From NCBI RefSeq assembly GCF_014200575.1, contig NZ_JACHBZ010000008.1, forward strand, positions 124,001 to 188,000: 64,000 bases of DNA. The letters run 5' to 3'. Every line of letters starts with the position of its first letter. Positions within the stretch are counted from its first letter, which is position 1. Position numbers and translations under genes: made by a program. Shown piece by piece: positions 8,027-15,884 of this stretch. The notes beneath the pieces are model-generated. The model was given only the letters and a program-made list of their open reading frames with translations. It made no database searches and was not told the DNA's origin. This DNA comes from Mucilaginibacter saanensis (GTDB taxonomy: Bacteria > Bacteroidota > Bacteroidia > Sphingobacteriales > Sphingobacteriaceae).

Positions 8027-9424
8027 TTATTTTAAACTACCTATCATTTCTTCGGGTTTAACCCATTGGTCAAACTGCTCGCTGGTTAGTAAGCCCAGGG
8101 CTATGGCAGCTTCGCGTAATGATTTGTTTTCCTTTAATGCTGTTTTTGCAATTTTGGCTGCATTTTCATACCCAATGTGCGGGTTAAGTGCAGTTACCAG
8201 CATCAGGGAGTTTTCCAGGTGCTTTTTAATGCCTTCGTAGTTGGGCTCAATACCAACTGCGCAATGGTCATTAAATGAAACGCAGGCATCGCCAATTAAG
8301 CGGGCCGACTGCAGGAAGTTGGCAGCCATTACCGGTTTAAATACGTTAAGTTCATAATGGCCGTTTGAGCCGCCTATAGATATGGTTACATCATTACCCA
8401 TTACCTGTGCTGCTACCATGGTAACGGCTTCGTTTTGAGTAGGGTTAACCTTGCCCGGCATAATAGATGATCCTGGCTCGTTATCCGGAATATGGATTTC
8501 GCCAATACCTGAACGCGGGCCCGAAGCCAGCATGCGGATATCGTTAGCTATTTTCATTAATGATACAGCAATCTGTTTCAGCGCGCCATGGCTTTCCACA
8601 ATAGCGTCATGGGCAGCAAGGGCTTCAAATTTATTTTCGGCTGTGATAAATGGCAGGCCGGTAAATTGGGCAATATATTCGGCCACTTTTACATCATAAC
8701 CTTTTGGGGTGTTAATGCCTGTACCTACGGCAGTGCCGCCCAGAGCCAGTTCAGAAAGGTGATCTAAAGTGTTACGCAATGCTTTTAAACCATGGTTTAA
8801 CTGCGATACATAACCAGAAAATTCCTGCCCTAAAGTTAATGGCGTAGCATCCATCAAATGGGTACGACCAATTTTTACCACTGACTTAAATGCCTCAACC
8901 TTGACCTGCAAAGTATCGCGCAGTTTTTCAATACCGGGGATGGTTACATCAATCAGTATTTTGTATGCCGCAATGTGCATGGCCGTTGGGTAAGTATCAT
9001 TTGATGATTGTGATTTGTTTACATCATCATTAGGGTGGATAAAGGTTTTGCCTTCGCCCAGTTTGTTACCCTGTAATACGTGTGAGCGGTTGGCCACTAC
9101 CTCGTTCACGTTCATGTTTGATTGTGTGCCCGAGCCGGTTTGCCATATTACCAGCGGAAACTCGCTGGCTAAAGCGCCGGTCAATATTTCGTCACAAACC
9201 TGAGCAATCAGGTCGCGTTTTTCGGCCGTTAATACACCCAGATCAGTGTTGGTATAAGCGGCAGCTTTTTTAAGGTAAGCAAAAGCATCAATGATCTCCT
9301 TAGGCATAGAAGCCTCGGGGCCAATTTTAAAGTTGTTGCGTGATCTTTCTGTTTGCGCTCCCCAGTATTTGTCGGCAGGTACCTGTACCTCGCCCATGGT
9401 ATCGTGTTCGGTTCTGAAACTCAT
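8027..9424 (-). CDS. fumC: Class II fumarate hydratase
   Basis: Iron-independent fumarase, reversible hydration of fumarate to L-malate in the TCA cycle; cytoplasmic homotetramer. 465 residues, the normal length. The superfamily signature [15 protein letters not shown] is at about 316-330, and the substrate-site segments [10 protein letters not shown] and [10 protein letters not shown] are present. Start ATG at 9424 opens [28 protein letters not shown], standard for FumC. A TAACTTTG element (minus strand) lies about 23 bases upstream. Single-gene unit, ended by a repeat arm. Works with sdhCAB at 32.8-36.6 kb. Confidence 0.97.
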   Translation of the reverse strand: MSFRTEHDTMGEVQVPADKYWGAQTERSRNNFKIGPEASMPKEIIDAFAYLKKAAAYTNTDLGVLTAEKRDLIAQVCDEILTGALASEFPLVIWQTGSGTQSNMNVNEVVANRSHVLQGNKLGEGKTFIHPNDDVNKSQSSNDTYPTAMHIAAYKILIDVTIPGIEKLRDTLQVKVEAFKSVVKIGRTHLMDATPLTLGQEFSGYVSQLNHGLKALRNTLDHLSELALGGTAVGTGINTPKGYDVKVAEYIAQFTGLPFITAENKFEALAAHDAIVESHGALKQIAVSLMKIANDIRMLASGPRSGIGEIHIPDNEPGSSIMPGKVNPTQNEAVTMVAAQVMGNDVTISIGGSNGHYELNVFKPVMAANFLQSARLIGDACVSFNDHCAVGIEPNYEGIKKHLENSLMLVTALNPHIGYENAAKIAKTALKENKSLREAAIALGLLTSEQFDQWVKPEEMIGSLK

Positions 9425-9447
9425 GGTAGTATTAATTTTTGCAGGGG

Positions 9448-9455
9448 CAAAGTTA
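9448..9455 (-). promoter_or_regulatory. Probable -7 element of fumC
   Basis: The minus strand reads TAACTTTG, a match to TAnnTTTG, 23 bases upstream of the fumC ATG. The nearest upstream TTTG is 26 bp away rather than 19-21, so only the -7 part is supported. Confidence 0.45.
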
Positions 9456-9522
9456 TGGTTTTATATGATGTAAGGGAACGGCAAAGCGTAATCTTTTTAA
9501 TACAGGATGGGTGTGGCTTTTC

Positions 9523-9555
9523 AGACTTACGAAGTTTTTAAAACTTCGTAAGTCT
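9523..9555. repeat. 33-bp perfect palindrome, copy 1
   Basis: AGACTTACGAAGTTTT, one T, and the exact reverse complement. A near-identical copy lies at 10598-10630; the copies differ by a compensating base-pair change. The two bracket the gene pair 9564-10534. It may also end the converging side of the fumC region. Confidence 0.85.
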
Positions 9556-9563
9556 ACAAACAC

Positions 9564-9878
9564 TTATATGAACGATGTTCCGGCTTTTCTTACATAGAAA
9601 ACCCGGCCTTTAAAAGTAGGTTCGGCTACACGTACTATTAATGTAATAATCAATAAGGATAAACAACTTATAGATGTTGTTTTACAAAAGGTAATGGCAT
9701 CTATAATGCCTATTTGATGTTCATTTAAACCGTACAAAGGATCTTTGCCTTTTTGTTGAAAATCCTGCACTTCATATTTATAGCTTACCAGGTTATTTAT
9801 ATATTCAAAGGCAAAAAATAATACGAGTATTGTTAAAACAATTATTGCTATAGAAAGCGTCCGCGTGCGTATTTTCAT
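9564..9878 (-). CDS. Small membrane protein of unknown function
   Basis: 104 residues with two hydrophobic segments, at about 7-25 (IAIIVLTILVLFFAFEYI) and 66-85 (SISCLSLLIITLIVRV), separated by a polar stretch rich in Gln, Lys and Asp. The termini are basic. No family recognised. Its ATG overlaps the stop of the preceding gene by one base (TAATG), so it is translated together with the DUF6624-like protein and probably acts with it at the inner membrane. Confidence 0.7.
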   Translation of the reverse strand: MKIRTRTLSIAIIVLTILVLFFAFEYINNLVSYKYEVQDFQQKGKDPLYGLNEHQIGIIDAITFCKTTSISCLSLLIITLIVRVAEPTFKGRVFYVRKAGTSFI

Positions 9879-10534
9879 TATTGCACCTCACTTATTTTGA
9901 TCACTTTATAATTAACATCCATTCTTGTGGCGTTCTGTTCAACTGTAAGGTCAAAGCCGGCATCTTTTCGGCGGGCATTTACCTTGTCGGCATCTTTAAT
10001 TGGCCAGATGTACCAACCAATATCCTTTCCATTCTTAAGCGGCCTGCAAGAGGCTTGTGTGCCGTAAAGTTGTTCTTTACCCTGGTTGGATAATTGTCTG
10101 TCGAGCATCATGGCATATAACCTGTATGGAAGTTCCTTATGCTCGGCAGCTTTTTTTATCAGCGGCAAATATTCGTCTATCTTGGATGAATGCTGAATTA
10201 CATTCCATGCGGCCTCATTTGCTGGCTCACCTACCAGCGTTTTGCCTGGGTAGCCGTATTTTTTAAATACCTGCTCCACAAAAGCAATATTCGCAGAGTC
10301 GAGGTGGTTTTGTAGTTTCCAGTAATAATTCATGGCGTTTGCAACCGAAAGAGATACACTTTTGGCCACCGAATCTTTTTTAGAAGGCCCCATTAAAAAA
10401 GTTAATGCTTCCCGGTATTTTTGATCAAGCAATATTACACTGTCCATTTGCTGTTTCAAGACTATGTTCAGTTTATGCTGAGCGATGGCTGTACCTGAAA
10501 AAAGAATAAATAGCACGGCAAAAATGCTTTTCAT
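9878..10534 (-). CDS. Exported DUF6624-like protein
   Basis: 218 residues with a Sec signal peptide (MKSIFAVLFILFSGTAIA). The mature part contains WNVIQHSSKIDEYLPLI, LPYRLYAMMLDRQL and GKEQLYGTQ, a pattern I associate with DUF6624 (helical, W-x-x-x-Q-H, DR, QLYGTQ). The assignment is from memory of the family and moderately sure; biochemical role is unknown. Its stop overlaps the start of the small membrane protein gene. The pair sits alone between two matching 33-bp palindromes. Confidence 0.75.
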   Translation of the reverse strand: MKSIFAVLFILFSGTAIAQHKLNIVLKQQMDSVILLDQKYREALTFLMGPSKKDSVAKSVSLSVANAMNYYWKLQNHLDSANIAFVEQVFKKYGYPGKTLVGEPANEAAWNVIQHSSKIDEYLPLIKKAAEHKELPYRLYAMMLDRQLSNQGKEQLYGTQASCRPLKNGKDIGWYIWPIKDADKVNARRKDAGFDLTVEQNATRMDVNYKVIKISEVQ

Positions 10535-10597
10535 ATGGGTGTATTGATAGACGGGTAATTTACTAATAATTATGCAAGCCTGTAAACTATCACAGTC

Positions 10598-10630
10598 AGA
10601 CCTACGAAGTTTTTAAAACTTCGTAGGTCT
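10598..10630. repeat. 33-bp perfect palindrome, copy 2
   Basis: AGACCTACGAAGTTTT, one T, and its exact reverse complement; pairing extends one more base each side. Compared with copy 1, T is replaced by C in one arm and A by G in the other, keeping the stem intact. It lies between the TPR gene stop and the DUF6624-like gene start. Confidence 0.85.
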
Positions 10631-10647
10631 GGAAAAAAGCGCCCATT

Positions 10648-11652
10648 TTAAAATTTTCTTTCCTCACCAGCTATCCAAGCTTCCAGTGCTTTTTGCTTGT
10701 CTTGATTTTGTTGCAGCCATTGGGTATCGGCCGTTTTATTGGCGCTCAGATCCATCAGTCGTGCAAATGCCGGGAGATGTTCCGATTGGGCCAATTTGTA
10801 AAAAAATGCGGCATAATAGTTTCTGAAAAAGTCATTACCGGTTTGTTTTTCAGCCAATGGCCCAATGGCTGTAAATATGGCTTTGAGCTGCGCTGCCAGT
10901 AAATCAGCCGGCGAAGCGTATTTTCTCAGATCAGCCGTGGCTGCGCCTGCCAGTATGGCTTTGTTTAAAGCGATATTACCGGCATCCGTCTTATCCTCGG
11001 TTTTTAATACACCTCCTTTTAAAATGCTTTGCATGTTGGTGTAAGCCTCGGCTGATCGTGGTCCATCAGGCTCCAATAATAAAAAGCTGCAAAGCCCCAA
11101 TAAAGCTGCTGCCCTTTTGTTTTGATGAAAGGTGACCAGGCCATATAATCGCTGGCTGTTGGCGTGTTTCGGATCAAGCTTTATGGCTTCTATAGCGGCT
11201 TGTTCGGCCTCTGCGTATTGCCTGGCCCTAAAATAGGCTATCCCTAAATTGAAATAGAGGGGCTGATAATTGGGTTTTAATTGTAGCCCGGCTTTGTAGG
11301 CATCAATGGCTTGTTGTGGCTGCTTGGCCGTATCATAAATGCTGCCCAATAGCTCATAGGCGGGCCCGGTTAAATTGGTGCCGGCTTTTACCGTTTTATT
11401 TAAATACGGAATACCGTCAGTTCCCTTGCCCATGGCAACCAGAGTAAAGGCCATCTGGTAGTTTGTTTGCGCATTTTCAGGGTCGGTGGTTAATGCTTGC
11501 TTATATTTTTCTATGGCACCGGTATAATCATGTGCACTATTTAACTGTACACCTTGTTTTATTAAGGCGTTAACATCGGTATCCTGCGCGTAAACAGCAA
11601 CGGAAAACACCAAAAGGAGTATTATGAGTTTCAGCTTTTTCACGGTAATCAT
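10648..11652 (-). CDS. Exported tetratricopeptide-repeat protein
   Basis: 334 residues with signal peptide MITVKKLKLIILLLVFSVAVYAQ. At least four TPR units follow between about 25 and 190, e.g. AIEKYKQALTTDPENAQTNY, AYELLGSIYDTAKQPQQAID, LYFNLGIAYFRARQYAEAEQ and the KLDPKHANSQRLYGLVTFHQ unit. The C-terminal third (about 200-334) is helical and not repeat-like. Such periplasmic TPR proteins are scaffolds; the partner is unknown. Single gene, transcribed away from the divergent serine hydrolase. Confidence 0.85.
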   Translation of the reverse strand: MITVKKLKLIILLLVFSVAVYAQDTDVNALIKQGVQLNSAHDYTGAIEKYKQALTTDPENAQTNYQMAFTLVAMGKGTDGIPYLNKTVKAGTNLTGPAYELLGSIYDTAKQPQQAIDAYKAGLQLKPNYQPLYFNLGIAYFRARQYAEAEQAAIEAIKLDPKHANSQRLYGLVTFHQNKRAAALLGLCSFLLLEPDGPRSAEAYTNMQSILKGGVLKTEDKTDAGNIALNKAILAGAATADLRKYASPADLLAAQLKAIFTAIGPLAEKQTGNDFFRNYYAAFFYKLAQSEHLPAFARLMDLSANKTADTQWLQQNQDKQKALEAWIAGEERKF

Positions 11653-11761
11653 AATTTAAACATACAAAGAGTATTAAATAAAAGAAAAATTAAAAACATT
11701 AATCCATACCTGAGGTATAATTTCTAATTTTCGCTTTCGTTTAAGAGTGAGAAATTTATTT

Positions 11762-12976
11762 ATGAGATTAGTGTACAAAAGCGTTTTAACATTTGCCGCC
11801 TCCCTGCTGATATTAACATCCTGTTCGTCAAAAAACAATGATAAAACCAAAGGAGTAAGTCCTGCCGAAAGTAAGCCATTGGATACCGCCACCCTGTTGG
11901 CATATAACCCTAAAAAGGCTGATAAAAGAATTGATGCCGTAATGCAGGAGTTGCACCGCACACGTGGTTTTAACGGTAATGTACTGGTTGCCAAAAAAGG
12001 TAAAATTATATATGAAAACGCTATTGGCTGGGCCGATTATCTGCACCGCGACAGCCTGAAACTGAGCTCGCAGTTTGAGCTGGCTTCGGTTACCAAAACC
12101 ATGACCTCAACCGCCATTTTAATGCTGATGGAGCGTGGTAAATTAACGCTTGATGATAATGTAAAAAAGTTTTTCCCTGATTTTCCTTATGAGGGCGTTA
12201 CCATCCGCCTGTTGCTGACACACCGCTCGGGCATGATGAACTATGTGTATTTTGTTGATGACATATACCGCAGCCAGCACCTTAATCAAAAGAAGGGGCT
12301 CACCAATGCTGATGCCATGAAAATGATTGCTCAGTATAAGCCGCGTCCGTTTAATGTACCCAATAAAAGGTTTTTATATAATAACTCCAACTTTATGGTA
12401 CTGGGTGCCATTATTGAAAAAGTGAGCGGTATGAGCTATGCCGATTTCATGAAACAGAATGTATTTGCCCCGGCAAGTATGGTGCACACCCATGTATATT
12501 CAAAAGCGGTATATGATAAAATACCGGTTGACGTGGTTGGACACGACAGAGGGCAATGGAAATACTCGGTAGCACAAAACTTTTTGGATGGCCCCGTAGG
12601 CGATAAAGGAATTTATAGTACAGTTGGCGACCTGTTTTTATTTGACAGGGCCTTACGTGCGGGCCGGCTGCTGAAACAAGCCACGCTTGACTCCGCTTAT
12701 GTACCCCGTAACCCCATGTTGCATGGGCACTTTAGCTATGGTTACGGATGGCGCATATTTGAGGCTCCGGGCCAGCAGGTTATTTACCATACAGGCTGGT
12801 GGCACGGTTTCAGGCACATTTATTTGCGCGATATGAAGAGCGATATCACTATAGTGCTGTTAAGTAACCTGGCTAACGGCAGCTTGTTAAAACTTGATGA
12901 TCTGTTTAATGCTGCCGGTATGCCTATAGTTCGTAAAAGTGCTTATAAAGGTAATGGAGATACCAGCGATGATTAA
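11762..12976 (+). CDS. Beta-lactamase-family serine hydrolase, lipoprotein
   Basis: Class C beta-lactamase/penicillin-binding-protein-like hydrolase of 404 residues. The ATG at 11762 gives MRLVYKSVLTFAASLLILTSC, a clear lipoprotein signal; a GTG at 11747 would add five residues. Catalytic motif SxxK is SVTK (FELASVTKTM, about residue 108), the Tyr motif is YNN (FLYNNSNFMV), and the third motif is HTG (IYHTGWWHG). Targets may be peptidoglycan peptides, esters or D-amino peptides; true beta-lactam resistance is not implied. After the lipobox comes a low-complexity linker rich in Ser, Lys and Pro. Located at the envelope. Confidence 0.9.
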   Translation: MRLVYKSVLTFAASLLILTSCSSKNNDKTKGVSPAESKPLDTATLLAYNPKKADKRIDAVMQELHRTRGFNGNVLVAKKGKIIYENAIGWADYLHRDSLKLSSQFELASVTKTMTSTAILMLMERGKLTLDDNVKKFFPDFPYEGVTIRLLLTHRSGMMNYVYFVDDIYRSQHLNQKKGLTNADAMKMIAQYKPRPFNVPNKRFLYNNSNFMVLGAIIEKVSGMSYADFMKQNVFAPASMVHTHVYSKAVYDKIPVDVVGHDRGQWKYSVAQNFLDGPVGDKGIYSTVGDLFLFDRALRAGRLLKQATLDSAYVPRNPMLHGHFSYGYGWRIFEAPGQQVIYHTGWWHGFRHIYLRDMKSDITIVLLSNLANGSLLKLDDLFNAAGMPIVRKSAYKGNGDTSDD

Positions 12977-12978
12977 TT

Positions 12979-13107
12979 TTCGAATGTGCAGATATGCGGA
13001 TTTCAGATGAATTGCGCTAATAAGGTATAACTGGAATGAAAATTGACCATACTGAAATGGTGCTTTAAAAATCATCTGCATATTTGCACATCTAAAATCT
13101 GAAATCA
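12979..13107. repeat. ATGTGCAGATATGC-type inverted repeat
   Basis: ATGTGCAGATATGCGGAT (near 12985) pairs with ATCTGCATATTTGCACAT (near 13074), and TTTCAGATGA recurs as TCTGAAATC at the far end. It fills the whole gap and ends 9 bases before the ybaB start. Confidence 0.7.
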
Positions 13108-13115
13108 AAAAAACT

Positions 13116-13421
13116 ATGTTTGATAAATTAATGGAGGCCCAGCAAAAGGCGGGCGAAGTAAAAAAGAGATTGGATGCCGTTACGGTATCAGGATTTGCCG
13201 AGGGAGGCAAAATTACGGTAACTGCCAATGGCAATAAAGTAATACAGTCTGTACATATTGACGAGGCTTTTTTTGCCGATGCTGATAAGGAAGAGGTTGA
13301 AGAACTGTTGGTAGTGGCCATAAATAAAGCCCTGGAGCAAGCCGAGAATGTAAGCCAGAGTGAAATGGCTGCCATGACCAAGAATATGTTTGGCGACCTG
13401 GGCGGCATGTTTGGTCAGTAA
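13116..13421 (+). CDS. YbaB/EbfC nucleoid-associated protein
   Basis: DNA-binding protein of the YbaB/EbfC family, 101 residues, the normal size; forms dimers that coat DNA. The N-terminus MFDKLMEAQQKAGEVKKRLD is the long helix, then the conserved beta sheet (VSGFAEGGKITVTANGNKVI) and the C-terminal helix with VVAINKALEQAE. Many bacteria keep this gene next to dnaX and recR; here neither is adjacent. The 5' leader is a dispersed repeat. Gly/Met-rich tail FGDLGGMFGQ is typical. Confidence 0.93.
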   Translation: MFDKLMEAQQKAGEVKKRLDAVTVSGFAEGGKITVTANGNKVIQSVHIDEAFFADADKEEVEELLVVAINKALEQAENVSQSEMAAMTKNMFGDLGGMFGQ

Positions 13422-13463
13422 GTCGTACTTGTTAGCAATTGGTTTGTAACTTTTTTGCCATGT

Positions 13464-13508
13464 AAGTGTTTATGTGTTGCAACACTTGTTTGTAAGTGTT
13501 TAATTTTG
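13464..13508 (+). promoter_or_regulatory. Promoter with operator-like repeats ahead of the MBL hydrolase
   Basis: TTG at 13477-13479, 21 bp, then TAATTTTG at 13501-13508 fit the Bacteroidota promoter. Over it lie GTAAGTGTTTA (near 13463 and 13492) as a direct repeat and AACACTT (near 13481) in opposite orientation, with the centre TGTTGCAACA palindromic. A regulator-binding site is plausible. Confidence 0.55.
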
Positions 13509-13536
13509 GTACTGTTCAATAAAATTCAACTCCATT

Positions 13537-14217
13537 ATGAAAACTACCTATTACGGACAATCAACCATTGAAATAGAAACCGGCGGAAAAAAACTGCTGT
13601 TTGATCCATTTATTACACATAATTCACTGGCTAAGTATATTGATATCAATAGCATAAAGCCTGATTATATCCTGATATCACATGGCCATGGCGACCATGT
13701 GGCCGACCTGATCGAGGTGCAAAAAAACAGCGGTGCAAAAGTAATCTGCATTGCCGAAATTGCAGGATGGCTAAACGCTAAGGGCATTGACAATGTACAC
13801 GGCATGAACATTGGTGGTGGTTTTAGTTTTGATTTTGGACGTGTTAAAATGGTTAACGCCATACACTCCAGTACTATGCCTGATGGCGCGCCAGGCGGTA
13901 ATCCTGCTGGGTTTGTTATCTACTCGGCCGAGGGCAAAAATGTTTATTTTGCTGGTGATACTGCGCTAACCTATGATATGAAGCTGCTGGCCGATGACAA
14001 TATTGACTGGGCTTATTTACCTATTGGCGATAACTACACCATGGGTGCCGATGATGCCATCAAAGCCAGTGGTTTTATTAACTGCAAAAATATTATCGGA
14101 ATGCATTACGACTCTTTCCCGGTTATAGCAATTGATAAGGGTGAGGTGACTGAAAAGTTTATAAAGGCCGGTCTTAACTTGAGGTTGCCAGCGATAGGCG
14201 AAACTATTGATTTGTAG
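13537..14217 (+). CDS. Metal-dependent hydrolase, UPF0173 MBL-fold family
   Basis: Metallo-beta-lactamase-fold protein of 226 residues, the typical length for UPF0173. The metal motif HGHGDH is at about residues 50-55 (LISHGHGDHVADL), with further ligands in NAIHSS, AGDT (YFAGDTALTY) and MHYDSFP. Relatives include UlaG-type lactonases, but the substrate is unknown. Start ATG 13537 is 29 bases after the promoter -7 element. Single gene, followed by a small hairpin and a convergent terminator. Confidence 0.92.
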   Translation: MKTTYYGQSTIEIETGGKKLLFDPFITHNSLAKYIDINSIKPDYILISHGHGDHVADLIEVQKNSGAKVICIAEIAGWLNAKGIDNVHGMNIGGGFSFDFGRVKMVNAIHSSTMPDGAPGGNPAGFVIYSAEGKNVYFAGDTALTYDMKLLADDNIDWAYLPIGDNYTMGADDAIKASGFINCKNIIGMHYDSFPVIAIDKGEVTEKFIKAGLNLRLPAIGETIDL

Positions 14218-14219
14218 GA

Positions 14220-14262
14220 GGCGTGACCTCAAAAGGTCATGTTGAGCACAGTGAAGCATTTA
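14220..14262. repeat. Partial TGAGC-family repeat
   Basis: TGACCTCAAAAGGTCATGTTGAGC then ACAGTGAAGC. The first 17 bases form a small hairpin (GACCTCAAAAGGTC), and the rest resembles the CTGAGC-GAAG part of the family at 21305 and 48350. Confidence 0.4.
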
Positions 14263-14324
14263 TTACCGACTTGCGCAATTAATTAACAGATCGTTTGTTC
14301 CTCAAGACAACAAATCACTAAACA

Positions 14325-14357
14325 AAAAAGCCTCCCGGTATTCCGGGAGGCTTTTTT
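14325..14357. terminator. Bidirectional terminator
   Basis: AAAAAAGCCTCCCGGTATTCCGGGAGGCTTTTTTG: an 11-bp GC-rich stem with T-runs on both strands, placed between the convergent MBL hydrolase and the small basic protein. Confidence 0.88.
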
Positions 14358-14369
14358 GTTTGAAGAAGA

Positions 14370-14555
14370 CTACCTCATTTTTTTCATGGTATCTTTTTTC
14401 ATGGTGGTATCACTCTTCATTTTTTTGTGTTTCCACTTTTTCTTGGTCGTATCCGTTTGCATAGTACCATGGGTGGTTTTTACTGCGGTACCATGTGCAA
14501 AAACGCTTCCGAAAGAGATCGCTGCTAAAGCGATCATAAAAAGTGCTTTTTTCAT
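14370..14555 (-). CDS. Small exported Lys/Thr/Met-rich protein
   Basis: 61 residues: signal peptide MKKALFMIALAAISFGSVFA, then a mature part of about 41 residues made almost only of Lys, Thr, Met, Asp and His, with repeated DTTKKK, DTTMKKDT and KKMR. Highly basic and low-complexity; no fold expected. Similar short exported proteins are common in Sphingobacteriaceae and are usually hypothetical. Supported by a good signal peptide, a terminator directly downstream and an otherwise empty interval. Function unknown; metal or polyanion binding would be a guess. Confidence 0.7.
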   Translation of the reverse strand: MKKALFMIALAAISFGSVFAHGTAVKTTHGTMQTDTTKKKWKHKKMKSDTTMKKDTMKKMR

Positions 14556-14621
14556 AGTTTTATGTTTTAAATAGTTACCTATATAACAAATTAACTATGA
14601 ATTGTTTGTGTTAATTTTTAA

Positions 14622-15884
14622 TTAAATAACCGTTCCGTCAGGTATAACTGCGCGTTTTTTTACTACAACAATGCCATCCTGTACGGTATGTGTTTCAAAA
14701 TCGCCATCAGGCAATGTTTTACCCATGTTTATTTTAACATCGTTACCAATGTAGGTGTTTTTATCAATAATGGCATTCCTGATCTGGCACCTGTTGCCTA
14801 TTCCCATAATTGGCGAATTGGTTAGTTTTAATTCAGCTATCTGCTCCAGGGTCTGGTAACTGTCATTCCCCATTACATAACAGCTTTCAATGGTTGTTTC
14901 GGTACCAATACGGGTACGGATACCTATCAGTGACTGCGTAATTCGTTTTGCGTTAATGATACAACCATCGGCAATAATGGATTTTTCCATCGTTGTGCCT
15001 GATATTTTTGATGGCGGCAGCATGCGGGCGCGGGTGTAAATATGATTTTCGCCAAACAGGTTAAACTTAGGTATATCATCTGTTAAACCCAGGTTGGCCT
15101 CAAAAAACGATGGAATAGTACCAATATCTGTCCAATAGCCTTCATATTGGTAACTTGCTACCCTATGCTCGGTAATTGATTGCGGGATAATCTCTTTTCC
15201 AAAATCGGTTCGGTCATTCCCTTCCAGCAAGTCATACAAAAGCTTGCGGTTAAATATGTAAATACCCATCGAGGCCAGGTAAACCCTGCCTTCGGCCTTC
15301 ATCTCGTCGCTCACGTCTGATGCCCAACTTTCAAAATCAGATTTTGGCTTTTCAATAAAAGCGGTAACCATGCTGTTTTCGTCGGTTTTTAATATACCAA
15401 AGCCCGGAACATCGGCCGCATCAACCGGAATGGTGGCTATCGATATTTCGGCACCCGTATCAATATGATGATTGATCATTTCCTCAAAATCCATCTGGTA
15501 CAACTGATCGCCTGACAGGATCAGCACATACTCGAACTCATGAACAGCTAAATGATGCAAGCTTTGTCTTACTGCATCGGCCGTTCCCTGAAACCAAGCT
15601 CCGCTGGTTGGTGTTTGCTCTGCTGCCAAAATATCAACAAAGGCGTCGCTAAAACTACTAAAGTGATAGGTGTTTTTGATGTGCTTATTTAATGATGCCG
15701 AGTTAAACTGCGTTAACACGTAAATACGCGTAATACCCGAGTGCAGGCAATTAGAAATAGGAATATCAACTAAGCGGTATTTACCTGCAATAGGAACGGC
15801 TGGTTTAGAACGTGTTGCAGTAAGCGGAGATAAACGACTGCCCTGGCCACCGCCAAGCACAATGGAAATTACTTTAGATGTCAT
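14622..15884 (-). CDS. glgC: Glucose-1-phosphate adenylyltransferase
   Basis: Makes ADP-glucose from ATP and glucose-1-phosphate, the committed step of bacterial glycogen synthesis. 420 residues. N-terminal nucleotidyltransferase domain begins with VLGGGQGSRLSPLTATRSKP (about 8-27), followed by PIAGKYRLVDIPISNCLHSG; the sugar-binding segment is FIEKPKSD (about 175). The C-terminal part (about 300-420) is a left-handed beta-helix of Ile/Gly-containing turns, the allosteric domain. Downstream of and overlapping glgA by 4 bp. Confidence 0.96.
   Translation of the reverse strand: MTSKVISIVLGGGQGSRLSPLTATRSKPAVPIAGKYRLVDIPISNCLHSGITRIYVLTQFNSASLNKHIKNTYHFSSFSDAFVDILAAEQTPTSGAWFQGTADAVRQSLHHLAVHEFEYVLILSGDQLYQMDFEEMINHHIDTGAEISIATIPVDAADVPGFGILKTDENSMVTAFIEKPKSDFESWASDVSDEMKAEGRVYLASMGIYIFNRKLLYDLLEGNDRTDFGKEIIPQSITEHRVASYQYEGYWTDIGTIPSFFEANLGLTDDIPKFNLFGENHIYTRARMLPPSKISGTTMEKSIIADGCIINAKRITQSLIGIRTRIGTETTIESCYVMGNDSYQTLEQIAELKLTNSPIMGIGNRCQIRNAIIDKNTYIGNDVKINMGKTLPDGDFETHTVQDGIVVVKKRAVIPDGTVI

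Noticed and set aside
11762..12976. Antibiotic-resistance beta-lactamase
   Set aside because: Only the SxxK/YxN/HTG fold family is shown; many members are esterases or peptidases.
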